In this document: piece by piece, positions 1 through 8,676 of the stretch
Numbering within the stretch: the stretch's first letter is position 1
How the letters are laid out: each line of letters begins with the position of its first letter
Program-made: the position numbers and the translations under genes
DNA from: Sphingosinicella microcystinivorans
GTDB lineage: Bacteria > Pseudomonadota > Alphaproteobacteria > Sphingomonadales > Sphingomonadaceae
Assembly: GCF_027941835.1 (NCBI RefSeq)
Contig: NZ_CP116005.1
Span: 2,929,501 to 2,993,500 of the forward strand
Direction of reading: 5' to 3'
Length of the DNA stretch: 64,000 nucleotides
Notes under the pieces: model-generated
The model's input: the letters and a program-made list of their open reading frames with translations, nothing else
Told to the model about the DNA's origin: nothing
Databases searched by the model: none

Positions 1-1158
1 ATTGGCGTAGGTGTGGCCGGGGAGCGAGCCGAGCCATGCTTCTATGGCGTTCATCCCTTCGGGGATCACGGTGAAGTCGCTGCCCTGGATGATCTTCTCG
101 GCCAGCCGCAGCTTTTCCGCCGCTATGGCCGGATCGCGGTCCCATACCGTGACGGTCGCCGTCACATAGGTCATGCCCGCATAGTCGGCGCCGAGTTCCT
201 GCAAGGCCGCATCGGCGTCCGCAGCTTTATTGGAGGCGTCGCTGTCGAGCAGCGTGCTCGCCTCGTTGGTCATCACTTCCTTGAGGATCGCTGCGACCGA
301 CTTTCGCTTGGCGAACCATTGGCGCCGGATTTTGGTGAGCAGCCTGGTGGCGTCCGTCTTGTCCAGCATGATCGCACGCGTGGACCAGCGATAAGCGAAC
401 GCGAGGCGGTTCAACTCGTCGAGCAGGCCGGGAAAGGTGACGCTGGGGAAGCCGACAATGGTGAGCGTGCGGAGGTGATGGTCGCCGAGTTTCGGCTCCA
501 GCCCGCCCGTCAGCGGCTCGTCGGCCAGCAGCGCGTCGAGGTGCATCGGCGTCTCGGGGACACGCACATGCTGGCGACGGGTCGAGATCGTCGAATGGAG
601 GTAGGTCAGCGTCTCGCCGTCATCGAGCCAGCGGACCTCGGGGACGAAACCTTCGACCAGATTGAGAACCCGGTCGCTGCGATCCCTGAACCCGGCCAGC
701 AATTCCCACGGATCGACGCCCGCGCCGGAACGGCCTTCATAGAGCCAGGTTTCGGCGCGGGCGGCGTCCTCGGCCGGGGGCATCCAGAGCAGCGTCAGAT
801 AATAGCCGCTCTCAAAATGCGCGCCCTCCTCGCGGAACTGTTCGCGGCGCTCCAGATCGACCAGCGCCGAGACGGGATCGGGAAACGCGGATTCCGGGTA
901 GTCGAGCGCGGGCGTGCGCTGCGCCTCGACGAAGATCGCCCAGCCCGACCCCAAACGGCGCAGCGCGTTGTTCAGCCGCGCCGTGGTGGCGACCAGTTCG
1001 GCGGGCGTGGCGCTGTCGAGATCGGGACCGCGAAAGCGCGCCGTGCGCTGGAACGAGCCGTCCTTGTTGAGCACGACCCCTGCGCCGACCAGCGCGGCCC
1101 AGGGGAGGAAGTCGGCCAGATGCGCGGCCTTGCCGCGATATTCGCGCAAGGACATCAT
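1..1158 (-). CDS. trbE: TrbE, conjugal transfer ATPase (C-terminus outside window)
   Basis: TrbE is the VirB4-type ATPase that powers the mating-pair formation channel. The minus-strand frame opens with two consecutive ATGs (1158 and 1155) overlapping the trbD stop as ATGA. It gives about 386 residues starting MMSLREYRGK, followed by the family's N-terminal region (HLADFLPWAALV, then VVLNKDGSFQRTARFRG) with no stop to the window edge. The Walker motifs of VirB4 proteins come later and are not in view. Position after trbB-C-D fits the canonical trb order. Identification rests on recall of the family N-terminus plus synteny. It is truncated only by the window edge. Confidence 0.93.
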   Translation of the reverse strand, partial: MMSLREYRGKAAHLADFLPWAALVGAGVVLNKDGSFQRTARFRGPDLDSATPAELVATTARLNNALRRLGSGWAIFVEAQRTPALDYPESAFPDPVSALVDLERREQFREEGAHFESGYYLTLLWMPPAEDAARAETWLYEGRSGAGVDPWELLAGFRDRSDRVLNLVEGFVPEVRWLDDGETLTYLHSTISTRRQHVRVPETPMHLDALLADEPLTGGLEPKLGDHHLRTLTIVGFPSVTFPGLLDELNRLAFAYRWSTRAIMLDKTDATRLLTKIRRQWFAKRKSVAAILKEVMTNEASTLLDSDASNKAADADAALQELGADYAGMTYVTATVTVWDRDPAIAAEKLRLAEKIIQGSDFTVIPEGMNAIEAWLGSLPGHTYAN

Positions 1159-1424
1159 GGCCGCATCCACGTCGGAAAGCGCATGTGCCGCCGGGATACG
1201 TCGACGAACTGCGGATCGCGGCGCGCGGCCCATACCGACAGGGCGTGACCGATGGCCCAGATGGCGAGACCGGCGAGCCAGAGACGCAGGCCGAGACCGA
1301 TCGCGCCCGCGAGCGTCCCGTTGACGATCGCAAGCGAGCGCGGGGCGCCGCCGAGCAATATCGGCTCGGTCAGCGCCCGATGGACCGGGGCATAGAAGCC
1401 GGGGATGGCGTCATGGTCGGCCAT
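1155..1424 (-). CDS. trbD: TrbD, conjugal transfer membrane protein
   Basis: This 89-residue inner-membrane protein of the trb mating-pair apparatus is equivalent to VirB3. It starts MADHDAIPGFYAPVHRAL and carries the PILLGGAPR motif typical of TrbD near residues 21-29, followed by two hydrophobic stretches (roughly residues 31-44 and 48-64). The ATG overlaps the trbC stop (ATGA), and its own stop overlaps the trbE start in the same way, so translation is probably coupled through trbC-D-E. VirB3/TrbD proteins work with the VirB4/TrbE ATPase, which fits the tight spacing. The start is fixed by the overlap. Confidence 0.93.
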   Translation of the reverse strand: MADHDAIPGFYAPVHRALTEPILLGGAPRSLAIVNGTLAGAIGLGLRLWLAGLAIWAIGHALSVWAARRDPQFVDVSRRHMRFPTWMRP

Positions 1425-1756
1425 CAAACCAGCGCTCCGCCGCCAAACGAAAAGAACGACAGGAAGAAGCTGGAGGCCGCGAACGCGATCGACAGACCGA
1501 ACACGATCTGGATCATGCGCCGCGCGCCGCCCGACGTGTCGCCGAACGCCAGCGTCAGGCCCGTCACGATGATGATCATCACCGCGATGATCTTGGCGAC
1601 CGGCCCCTCGATGCTTTCGAGGATGGACTGAAGCGGGGCTTCCCAGGGCATCGACGATCCGCCCGCATGGGCGGGAGCCGAGATGCTGAGCGCGATCAGG
1701 CTGGCGGTGGCGGCAAGCATGGCGCGGTGAGCGCCATGCCGGATGGCATGGATCAT
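1424..1756 (-). CDS. trbC: TrbC, conjugative pilin precursor
   Basis: This 110-residue protein has a long signal sequence (hydrophobic about residues 14-31, ending near SAPAHAGG) and two hydrophobic segments at about 53-70 and 85-105. That is the VirB2/TrbC pilin-precursor layout. In IncP systems TrbC is processed, and the peptidase TraF makes it cyclic; a TraF-type S26 peptidase is present at 8657-9235. The start overlaps the trbB stop by four bases and the stop overlaps the trbD start. Identification is secure from topology plus position between trbB and trbD. Confidence 0.93.
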   Translation of the reverse strand: MIHAIRHGAHRAMLAATASLIALSISAPAHAGGSSMPWEAPLQSILESIEGPVAKIIAVMIIIVTGLTLAFGDTSGGARRMIQIVFGLSIAFAASSFFLSFFSFGGGALV

Positions 1757-2739
1757 GTGATGTCTCCCGATTGGGCGGTGGAATGCGGAGTGAGACGGTA
1801 GTCGCCGCTGGCAGGATCGAGTCCGTCGACGCGGGCCAGTTCGGCGAGACGTCGGCCGTGTCCGTCGCGGACCAGCACGACCACGAGGTCGATGGTCTCG
1901 GCCAGCAGCGCGCGCGGGACCGTGACGACGGCTTCCTGTATAAGCTGCTCCATGCGTCGCAGTGCCCCGAGCGCGGTCCCGGCATGGATGGTGCCGATGC
2001 CGCCGGGGTGACCGGTGCCCCAGGCTTTGAGGAGGTCGAGCGCCTCGGCGCCACGCACTTCACCGATGGGGATGCGGTCGGGACGCAAGCGCAAGGACGA
2101 GCGCACCAGGTCGGACAGCGAGACGACGCCATCCTTCGTCCGCATCGCGACCAGATTGGGCGCGGCGCACTGAAGTTCGCGCGTATCTTCGATCAGGACG
2201 ATGCGGTCGGTGGTCTTGGCGACCTCGGCCAGCAGCGCATTGACCAGCGTGGTCTTGCCGCTGCCGGTCCCGCCCGCGACGAGGATGTTGGCGCGCGTCG
2301 CGACGCCCTGGCGGAGCATGTCCGCTTCGGCGGCCGACATGATTCCGGCTGCCACATAATCGCCCAGCGTGAACACCGCGACGGCGGGCTTGCGGATTGC
2401 GAAAGCCGGGGCCGCGACCACGGGTGGTAGCAGCCCCTCGAACCGCTCGCCGCCCTCGGGCAGTTCGGCCGAGACGCGCGGGGACCGGGCGTGAACCTCG
2501 ACGCCGACATGGTGCGCGACCAGGCGGACGATGCGCTCGCCGTCTGCGGCGGCCAGCGTCATGCCGGTGTCGCTGATACCTTCGCGGAGCCGATCGACCC
2601 AGAGCCGGCCGTCCGGGTTCAGCATCACCTCGATCACGGCGGTATCGTCGAGCCAGGCCGTGATCGATGGCCCCAGCGCCGTGCGGAGCATGCGCGCGCC
2701 GCGCGTGAAACCTTCGGATCGGATCGGCTGGATGGACAA
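1753..2739 (-). CDS. trbB: TrbB, conjugal transfer ATPase (VirB11 family)
   Basis: This is a cytoplasmic hexameric secretion ATPase of 328 residues, the usual family size. The Walker A motif GGTGSGKT is at residues 156-163. A Walker B/Asp-box region ([10 protein letters not shown]) follows about 35 residues later, then the VirB11 signature [12 protein letters not shown] and a HPGG/TIHAG His box. It is the first gene of the visible trb block. About 230 bp of apparently noncoding sequence separate it from the CopG-type gene upstream, so the trb promoter may lie there. The N-terminus [10 protein letters not shown] is taken at the first ATG; no competing start fits better. Confidence 0.95.
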   Translation of the reverse strand: MSIQPIRSEGFTRGARMLRTALGPSITAWLDDTAVIEVMLNPDGRLWVDRLREGISDTGMTLAAADGERIVRLVAHHVGVEVHARSPRVSAELPEGGERFEGLLPPVVAAPAFAIRKPAVAVFTLGDYVAAGIMSAAEADMLRQGVATRANILVAGGTGSGKTTLVNALLAEVAKTTDRIVLIEDTRELQCAAPNLVAMRTKDGVVSLSDLVRSSLRLRPDRIPIGEVRGAEALDLLKAWGTGHPGGIGTIHAGTALGALRRMEQLIQEAVVTVPRALLAETIDLVVVLVRDGHGRRLAELARVDGLDPASGDYRLTPHSTAQSGDIT

Positions 2740-2968
2740 GAAACGGCCCCTGAATTGGGCCGGGCGAACCGCCGCCCGGCGTCAGGGACACATCAAGAGA
2801 GACAGGAAATCACGCGAGGCAACAACTATGTCAGGGCGTAGTAGTGACGGCGGCAGATAAGTGCGCGTTGCGGTCGGACACTTTCATCGCCGCTCTCCGT
2901 CCGCGCTATTCTCGCGAATATAGCTGGTCGAGTCGCGCATGGCCGCCCCCGGTTGGTTCGCTACACTG

Positions 2969-3397
2969 TCATGCGTCGGCGGAGCCGCCGTCACGACCTG
3001 CAATATCCTCCGATATTTCGTCGAGCAGGCTCTTGCCGCTGGCGTAGCGCCGGCCGAGCGTCTCGACAAAACCCTCATAGCGCTTGCGACCCTTGACCTG
3101 GGCCGCCGCCTGATCCTCGTCGGGCAGCGGCGGCGTGACCGCCAGCCAGAAGCGGACGAACAGCGCCAGCGCCTCGGTGGTAAGGCCGGTGTTGCGTTCG
3201 AGCCGCTGGACCTGGCGCGAGAGCCGGTCGAGCCGCCGCACGAAGGCCCCCTCCATCCGGTCGGCGCCGTCCGGCGACATCCAGGAGGTCACCGCGGCTT
3301 CCACGATCGCCGAGCGCGAGATGCGGCGGCGGATCGCCAGTTCGCTGACCTGGCGGGCCAGCTCGGGCGGAAAATAGACGTTGAGACGCACGCGCAT
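2969..3397 (-). CDS. CopG/RHH-type protein of the trb-traG region
   Basis: This 142-residue protein starts MRVRLNVYFPPEL and has a ribbon-helix-helix-like N-terminus (residues 1-35), where LARQVSELAIRRRISRSAIVEAAV forms the two helices. The rest is charged and helical. Proteins of this kind sit between traG and trbB in alphaproteobacterial ICEs and are usually annotated as CopG-family regulators. A strong AGGAGG site lies six bases before the ATG. It lies nine bases beyond the traG start and so is probably expressed independently of trbB. Whether it regulates transfer genes or helps the relaxosome at oriT cannot be told from sequence. Confidence 0.82.
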   Translation of the reverse strand: MRVRLNVYFPPELARQVSELAIRRRISRSAIVEAAVTSWMSPDGADRMEGAFVRRLDRLSRQVQRLERNTGLTTEALALFVRFWLAVTPPLPDEDQAAAQVKGRKRYEGFVETLGRRYASGKSLLDEISEDIAGRDGGSADA

Positions 3398-3406
3398 GGG
3401 AACCTC

Positions 3407-5386
3407 CTACATTTCGATGCCGTCGTCGGGATCGAGCGACGCCTGCCGCGCAATGCCCTGCATCCGCCGCCGTGCTGCCGCCTGGCGCGCAGCATCCTCG
3501 GGTTCGTCCTCGACGATGGAAAATTCCTGCGCGGGCGGCGGGGGCGCCGTCTCCTTCACGATGGCGACATGATCGGGAAGCTCGGGCTCGCGGCGCAGCC
3601 CGCTGTTGGCGGCATCCTCCTGGCGCCGGATGATCGCCGCGATCTCGGCGGGATCGGCCGAAGCGGCGAGCCCCGTCCAGTCGTCGGGACGGACTTCCCG
3701 AGGTGGCGATGCGGCCGGATCGGGCGGCGGCATGATCCGCGCGGCGAGACGGGGATCGGCGTAGTAGGCTGCCTTCTTCGCGCGGATCGGCTGGACACCC
3801 GACACCATGACGATTTCCTCGTCGGGCGGCAGCTGCATGACCTCGCCCTGCGTCAGCAGCTGCCGGGCGGTCTCGGAACGCGACACCATCAGATGCCCCA
3901 GCCAGGGCGCGAGGCGGTGCCCGGCGTAGTTCTTCATCGCCTTCATTTCGGTCTTGGTGCCGAGCGCCTTCGACACGCGCTCCCCCGTCTTCTCGTTATT
4001 GGTCGCGAAGCTCACCCGGACATGGCAGTTGTCGAGTATCGCATTGTCCTGCCCATAGGCTTTTTCAATCTGATTGAGGCTCTGCGCGATGAGGAAACTC
4101 TTGATCCCATAGCCGGCCATGAACGCCAGCGCGGATTCGAAGAAATCGAGCCGGCCCAGCGCCGGAAACTCGTCGAGCATCAGCAGCAGGCGATGGCGCT
4201 GGCCGGCTGGGTTCAGTTCCTCGGTCAGCCGCCGCCCGATCTGGTTGAGCATCAGGCGAATGAGCGGCTTGGTCCGGCTGATATCGCTGGGCGGGATGAC
4301 GAGGTAGAGCGTCGTCGGCCCCGCGACTAGGTCCATGATACGCCAGTGGCAGGCGCGCGTAACGGCGGCCACCACCGGATCGCGGTAAAGCCCAAGGAAG
4401 GACATGGCAGTGGACAGCACGCCCGAGCGCTCGTTGTCCGACTTGTTCAACAACTCCCGCGCGGCGCTGGCGACGACCGGATGTACGCCGGCCTCTCCCA
4501 AGTGCGGCGTCGCCATCATCGCGGCCAGCGTCTGTTCGATCGTCCGCGCCGGATCGGAGAGGAACGCGGCGACCCCGGCCAGCGTCTTGTCGGATTCGGC
4601 GTAGAGGACGTGCAGGATCGCGCCGACCAGCAGCGCATGGCTGGTCTTTTCCCAATGGTTGCGCTTTTCGAGGCTGCCTTCGGGATCGACCAGCACGTCG
4701 GCCACATTCTGCACGTCGCGGACCTCCCACTGGCCGCGGCGAACCTCCAGCAGCGGGTTGTAGGCGGCCGACGCCGCGTTGGTTGGGTCGAACAGCAGGA
4801 CGCGGCCATGTTGCGCGCGAAAGCCCGCGGTCAGCGTCCAGTTCTCGCCCTTGATGTCGTGGACGATTGCCGATGCCGGCCAGGTCAGGAGCGAGGGCAC
4901 AACGAGACCGACACCCTTGCCGCTGCGGGTCGGCGCATAGCAGAGCACATGCTCGGGGCCGTCGTGGCGCAGATAGGCGCGACCCAGCTTGCCGAGCACC
5001 ACGCCATTGTCGCCGAGCAGTCCGGCCGCGCGCACCTCGTCTCCGGTCGCCCAGCGCGCCGAGCCATATGTCTCTGCGTTTTTCGCCTCGCGCGCGCGCC
5101 AGACCGACATCGCGATGGCGACGACAATCGACACGAACCCGCCCGACACGGCGATATATGCGCCGGTCTGGAAGATATCGGGCGCATAGGCGTCGAACGA
5201 AAACCACCACCAGAAAAAGGCGTAGGGCGGATAGACCGGCCAGCCGAGCGCCGTGAACCAGGGTTCGCCAAGCTCGGGCTGATACGCCAGCGCCGATGCC
5301 GTCCATTGCGTCGCGCTCCAGATCGCGGCGAGCACGATCAGGAAAACGACGCCAATCTGGCCCCACAGGATTTTAGTCGCAGGCAT
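3407..5386 (-). CDS. traG: TraG, type IV coupling protein
   Basis: TraG/VirD4 proteins are inner-membrane ATPases that hand the relaxase-DNA complex to the mating channel. This one has 659 residues. Two N-terminal membrane segments (about 7-27 and 76-94) are followed by Walker A APTRSGKGV at residues 151-159 and Walker B LLMLDEFPALG in the second half, which is the family arrangement. The C-terminal 100 residues are acidic and proline-rich. An AAGGAG site precedes the ATG by eight bases. The relaxase gene ends 16 bases upstream, so the pair is probably co-transcribed. Confidence 0.96.
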   Translation of the reverse strand: MPATKILWGQIGVVFLIVLAAIWSATQWTASALAYQPELGEPWFTALGWPVYPPYAFFWWWFSFDAYAPDIFQTGAYIAVSGGFVSIVVAIAMSVWRAREAKNAETYGSARWATGDEVRAAGLLGDNGVVLGKLGRAYLRHDGPEHVLCYAPTRSGKGVGLVVPSLLTWPASAIVHDIKGENWTLTAGFRAQHGRVLLFDPTNAASAAYNPLLEVRRGQWEVRDVQNVADVLVDPEGSLEKRNHWEKTSHALLVGAILHVLYAESDKTLAGVAAFLSDPARTIEQTLAAMMATPHLGEAGVHPVVASAARELLNKSDNERSGVLSTAMSFLGLYRDPVVAAVTRACHWRIMDLVAGPTTLYLVIPPSDISRTKPLIRLMLNQIGRRLTEELNPAGQRHRLLLMLDEFPALGRLDFFESALAFMAGYGIKSFLIAQSLNQIEKAYGQDNAILDNCHVRVSFATNNEKTGERVSKALGTKTEMKAMKNYAGHRLAPWLGHLMVSRSETARQLLTQGEVMQLPPDEEIVMVSGVQPIRAKKAAYYADPRLAARIMPPPDPAASPPREVRPDDWTGLAASADPAEIAAIIRRQEDAANSGLRREPELPDHVAIVKETAPPPPAQEFSIVEDEPEDAARQAAARRRMQGIARQASLDPDDGIEM

Positions 5387-5402
5387 GGATCAGTCTCCTT
5401 CT

Positions 5403-7172
5403 TCAAATGCCGAGGCCGCGCTTGCGGCCCAATGACCAGCCGATGCCGCCGCCGTCGCGGGCGATGCCCGCGATCTGCCGGCCGAGCTGGCGTTCGAGGT
5501 CGTTCGACCAGGGGACGAGCCGGAACCCGAGGCCGTCGTCGATCATGGCGAAGCGGCCCGAGGAGAGCGCGAGGCGCTGGCGGCAGGTGCCGGCGATCCT
5601 GTCGCCGGGGTTGGTGGGCCGGTAGGCAAGCCCCGTCCGGCCCGCGATGTCGGCGCCCGTCTCGTCGAGTTCGCGGCGGCGCAGGGTATCGAGGAGACCC
5701 CGCTGGAAGACGACGCGCTCGCCGTAGCGCCGCGCCAGCCCCTCGCGCACGAGATGATCGGTGCGCTCGTCCATCGCCCGCTTCACCTCTGCGCCGAAGC
5801 CTCCGTCCGCGACGCCGGTCCCGCGCTCGATCAGCCGATGGTCGAGCCAGGTGGCGCCCGGAGCCTTCACCTGTGCGGCGAGGTCGAGATCGGAGCGTGT
5901 GACGAGGAACAGGGTGGGCTTGCACTCACCCGCCCGGCCGATCGCGCGCAGCTCGACGATGCCGCCGATGTCGGGGCTGCGCTCCAGCGCCTCGATCCCC
6001 GGCAGCCGGACATGATGGGTGCGCCCGTCCGTCCCGTCGATCACCGCATAGGCCGAGCCGTGGAGTTCGTCGTGCAGCCCCTTGTCGATCAACCGGCCGA
6101 CGATGGGCTTTTCGGGCAGCTCGCTCACGATCGCATAGCTGTCCAGCGGGCGGTCCTGGCCGTGATCCTTCAACGCCTGACCGATGGTGCGGATGATGTC
6201 GCCGCGCGTTCCCAGCTCACGCAGCTTCGCCTGCGTCCCCTCGGCCATCACCCACTGGCCGGGTTCGGCCTGGGCGGCGAGCCCCATCGTCTCCAGATGC
6301 TGCAACCGGCCGATCATCAGGCGGCGCACGCGCGGATCGTCCGGGCCGCGCTGCTCGGGCCGCAGGTCGATGACGCCCAACTCGTCGGCCGAGCGGCTGA
6401 TCTCAGCGTCCAGCTTCGTCCAGCGTTCGGCCATCACCTCGCGATCGAGTGCGCGCTGGATTTCATGTTCGGGCTTCGGCCCAAGCTCGGCGTAAGCCAG
6501 TTCCTCGGCGCGCGAGCGCAGGCCGTGGCTGATATAATCGCGATTGATGACAAGGTCGGCGCCCTGGTCGTCAACGCCGCGCACCAGCAGATGGACATGC
6601 GGGTTGTCCGTGTTCCAGTGATCGACCGCGATCCATTCAAGGCGCGTGTCGAGATCGGCTTCCATCTGGCGGACGAGATCGCGCGTATAGTCGCGCAGGT
6701 CCGTGAGGTCCGCCGCATCCTCGGGCGAGACGATGATCCTGAAATGATGCCGGTCGTCCTTGCACAGATCGGCAAAGGCCCGGTCGTCGGCGCCATCGCC
6801 GGTCGCATCGAACATCTGCGCGGACGAACCGTCGCGGGTGACGCCATCGCGTTTGAGATAGGCCATGTGCGCGGAGAGCGGCGCCCTCGACTGCCCGCCC
6901 CGGGTGAGCCGGGTGACGGGCACCATCTTGACCAGCACGCGCCGCCCCGATCCGAACAGGCGGCTGCGCGCGAAGGATGTGCGGCCCCGGCCGAAGTTCG
7001 ATTGCCCGCGCCCGCGTGATCCGCTCCAGCCGCCCGGTCGCCGCCCGCCGCCGCCGCTGCGCGCGGCAACACGCAGAACCTGGGCGACGAGTCCTTGCGC
7101 CTTGCGCCCCTGGCCGGCGCCCCTGTTCCTGACCTTGCCCGGCCGGACGCGAAAATCCTCGTCCTCGCTCAC
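5403..7172 (-). CDS. Relaxase/mobilization nuclease, DUF3363 (VirD2-like)
   Basis: This is the DNA-nicking relaxase that starts conjugative transfer. The open frame extends to 7217, but the GTG at 7172 begins the family-like sequence VSEDEDFRVRPGKVR and has an AAAG-rich site about ten bases upstream, so I use it (589 residues). A basic, glycine-rich stretch (about 15-75) precedes the nuclease domain. The metal-binding HVHLLVRG lies at about 192-199 and a candidate catalytic tyrosine in HMAYLKRDG at about 105. The C-terminal half is the DUF3363 region. It sits directly downstream of a candidate oriT and just upstream of traG. Domain assignment is by recalled family features. Confidence 0.9.
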   Translation of the reverse strand: MSEDEDFRVRPGKVRNRGAGQGRKAQGLVAQVLRVAARSGGGGRRPGGWSGSRGRGQSNFGRGRTSFARSRLFGSGRRVLVKMVPVTRLTRGGQSRAPLSAHMAYLKRDGVTRDGSSAQMFDATGDGADDRAFADLCKDDRHHFRIIVSPEDAADLTDLRDYTRDLVRQMEADLDTRLEWIAVDHWNTDNPHVHLLVRGVDDQGADLVINRDYISHGLRSRAEELAYAELGPKPEHEIQRALDREVMAERWTKLDAEISRSADELGVIDLRPEQRGPDDPRVRRLMIGRLQHLETMGLAAQAEPGQWVMAEGTQAKLRELGTRGDIIRTIGQALKDHGQDRPLDSYAIVSELPEKPIVGRLIDKGLHDELHGSAYAVIDGTDGRTHHVRLPGIEALERSPDIGGIVELRAIGRAGECKPTLFLVTRSDLDLAAQVKAPGATWLDHRLIERGTGVADGGFGAEVKRAMDERTDHLVREGLARRYGERVVFQRGLLDTLRRRELDETGADIAGRTGLAYRPTNPGDRIAGTCRQRLALSSGRFAMIDDGLGFRLVPWSNDLERQLGRQIAGIARDGGGIGWSLGRKRGLGI

Positions 7173-7277
7173 GGCCGGGCCGCTTTCCGCCGAAAATGGC
7201 CTGTGGTGCCATTGCACGCTTTGAATTTGCTTGCTTTTTTCTTCCGAGCGGCACGCTTGCCGACCGACGCACCCGCG

Positions 7278-7340
7278 CCAAATTGTTGAAAGACATAGGC
7301 TTTCGGCGAATTTGGGGTGCGCTTTCTATCTTGCCGTCCC
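7278..7340. other. Candidate origin of transfer (oriT)
   Basis: The gap between the relaxase gene and the transglycosylase gene holds a nested inverted repeat. The outer arms are CCAAATT (7278-7284) and AATTTGG (7309-7315); the inner arms are GAAAG and CTTTC. Twelve bases further is CTATCTTGCC, with ATCTTGC at 7328-7334, one mismatch from the ATCCTGC core of IncP-type nic sites. An inverted repeat followed closely by a nic core, next to the relaxase gene, is the usual oriT layout. Function is inferred; the nic preference of DUF3363 relaxases is not known to me. Confidence 0.4.
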
Positions 7341-7410
7341 TTCCTTCGGCTTTTTCCTGCCCTCCCAGGCACTTGTTTCCTGACTCCAGGCAATCTGAAA
7401 ACACGGCCGG

Positions 7411-8340
7411 TCATGGTGCGCGCCCCTCCCGCCGACCGGAGGACGACAGCGCGACGAACAGGCTGTTCGCGGCCGGTTCTACTGCGGCGCGCATGTCGAC
7501 CGCGCGCTCGCCGGGTGGCGTTTCCGATGCGGCCGGATCGTCATTCGGTCGCGCCGCGAACAATGCGGCCCGGCGCCATGCGAAGGGATCGGATGGCGGC
7601 GCGGTGGCAAGCTGGCTGTCGCCCGCGCTGCCGGTGATCGACGCCATCTTCGCCAGATAGGCGCGCGTTTCGGCAGGCAGCGGGCGGCCGCGCGACAGAT
7701 ACTCGTCGGTGCGGCCCGGTCCCGCATTATAGGCGGCCAGCATCGCCGCCGTGTTGCCATAGCGATCGTGCATCGCGCGCAGATAGGCCGCGCCCGCCAT
7801 GATGTTGTCGCGCACGTCATAGGGATCGCTTCCCAGCCCATGACGCGCGCGCAGGCTCGCCCAGGTCGCGGGCATGATCTGCATCAGGCCCATCGCCCCG
7901 GCGGGCGACATGGCGCGCGAGTTGCCCCGGCTCTCAACGTGCATGACCGCCCATATCCAGCGTTCAGGAATGCCGAAGTGACGCGCGGCGTCGGCGACAT
8001 GACCGGCATAGGGATGGCTTGTGGCCGCCTGTTCGGCCGGCGCGGCCTGCGCCAATACGCCGACCGGCGCGAACGCCATCAGGATCGCGACCATGGCGGC
8101 CAACCCGCCCCCGCTCCGCCGCCAGCCTGCCAGCGTGCTTGCTGCGGTAAAGGGTGCGCGCGATGCGCCGGCCTTCGGCCGCCCTTGACCTTCGCTGCGC
8201 GCGCCGGCCGGCCTGCGACCGAGCGGGACGGATGGGGTGAGCGGTGACGGCGGCGAAGCTGCCGGCAAAATGCTCCGGGGGAGCATTTTGAACCGCGAAC
8301 GCTTTTCCGCGAACAGAGGGATGATGATCGGGACAGGCAC
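7411..8340 (-). CDS. Lytic transglycosylase (SLT/GH23) of the conjugation module
   Basis: The protein cuts peptidoglycan to let the transfer channel through the wall (VirB1-like role). It has 309 residues. The catalytic glutamate is E136 in HVESRGNS, followed by the family motifs GAMGLMQIMP and AYNAGPGRT. A hydrophobic export segment lies at about residues 79-98 (LAAMVAILMAFAPVGVLAQA), unusually far from the GTG start at 8340. The first 75 residues are Pro/Arg-rich and look like the translation of an inserted repeat, so translation may really begin near residue 79-83. The gene follows the DUF736 stop by three bases. Confidence 0.9.
   Translation of the reverse strand: MPVPIIIPLFAEKRSRFKMLPRSILPAASPPSPLTPSVPLGRRPAGARSEGQGRPKAGASRAPFTAASTLAGWRRSGGGLAAMVAILMAFAPVGVLAQAAPAEQAATSHPYAGHVADAARHFGIPERWIWAVMHVESRGNSRAMSPAGAMGLMQIMPATWASLRARHGLGSDPYDVRDNIMAGAAYLRAMHDRYGNTAAMLAAYNAGPGRTDEYLSRGRPLPAETRAYLAKMASITGSAGDSQLATAPPSDPFAWRRAALFAARPNDDPAASETPPGERAVDMRAAVEPAANSLFVALSSSGRREGRAP
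8266..8290. repeat. Perfect 10-bp inverted repeat inside the transglycosylase 5' end
   Basis: CAAAATGCTC (8266-8275) and GAGCATTTTG (8281-8290) are exact reverse complements separated by five bases. They lie in the 5' part of the transglycosylase reading frame, in a stretch (about 8130-8290) that also contains further GC-rich palindromes such as CGGCCTTCGGCCG. The peptide it encodes is Pro/Arg-rich and unlike the enzyme. It could be part of a small interspersed repeat that landed in frame, or an RNA hairpin limiting translation. Confidence 0.6.
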
Positions 8341-8343
8341 CGA

Positions 8344-8676
8344 TCAGTTCCGATCGTCGCGCGGCTTGGGGCGTTTCCACGTCAGGCGGAACGTCCGCCC
8401 ATCGTCGTCGGCACGGAACAGCACCGGCCGGAACGGCGCCGCAAAGAGCGGGCTGTCGATCTCCAATGCGATGTAGTTGCCCGCGCGTTCGCCGACCCGT
8501 TTCCACGCCCCGCCGACCTCCGGGCCGTCCTCGTCGTCGAGATGGACGCGGTAGTCCGGCGCATTCTCGGCGTCGCCCGGATCGATCGCGACCAGCACGA
8601 TCTGCTCGTCGATACCGAAATAGCGAGCGCGGCCCGCATAGCCGTTGGCGGTGGATTCAAAGATATTGGTCGGCAT
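8344..8676 (-). CDS. DUF736 family protein
   Basis: This small acidic protein of 110 residues starts MPTNIFESTANGYAGRARYFG, which is characteristic of DUF736 proteins found almost only in alphaproteobacterial conjugative elements and plasmids. No enzymatic motif is visible, and the family's role is unknown. A clear AAGGAGAT site lies upstream of the ATG. The start lies inside the end of the traF-type peptidase gene (20-base overlap), so the two are probably translationally coupled. Confidence 0.9.
   Translation of the reverse strand: MPTNIFESTANGYAGRARYFGIDEQIVLVAIDPGDAENAPDYRVHLDDEDGPEVGGAWKRVGERAGNYIALEIDSPLFAAPFRPVLFRADDDGRTFRLTWKRPKPRDDRN

Noticed and set aside
13-1248. Long plus-strand open frame over trbE and trbD
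   Set aside because: Antisense to clear trb genes; Arg/Gly-rich composition without family features.
7169-7414. 81-residue minus-strand frame in the relaxase-transglycosylase gap
   Set aside because: Covers the candidate oriT, lacks a ribosome-binding site and is Lys/Arg-biased; not called a gene.
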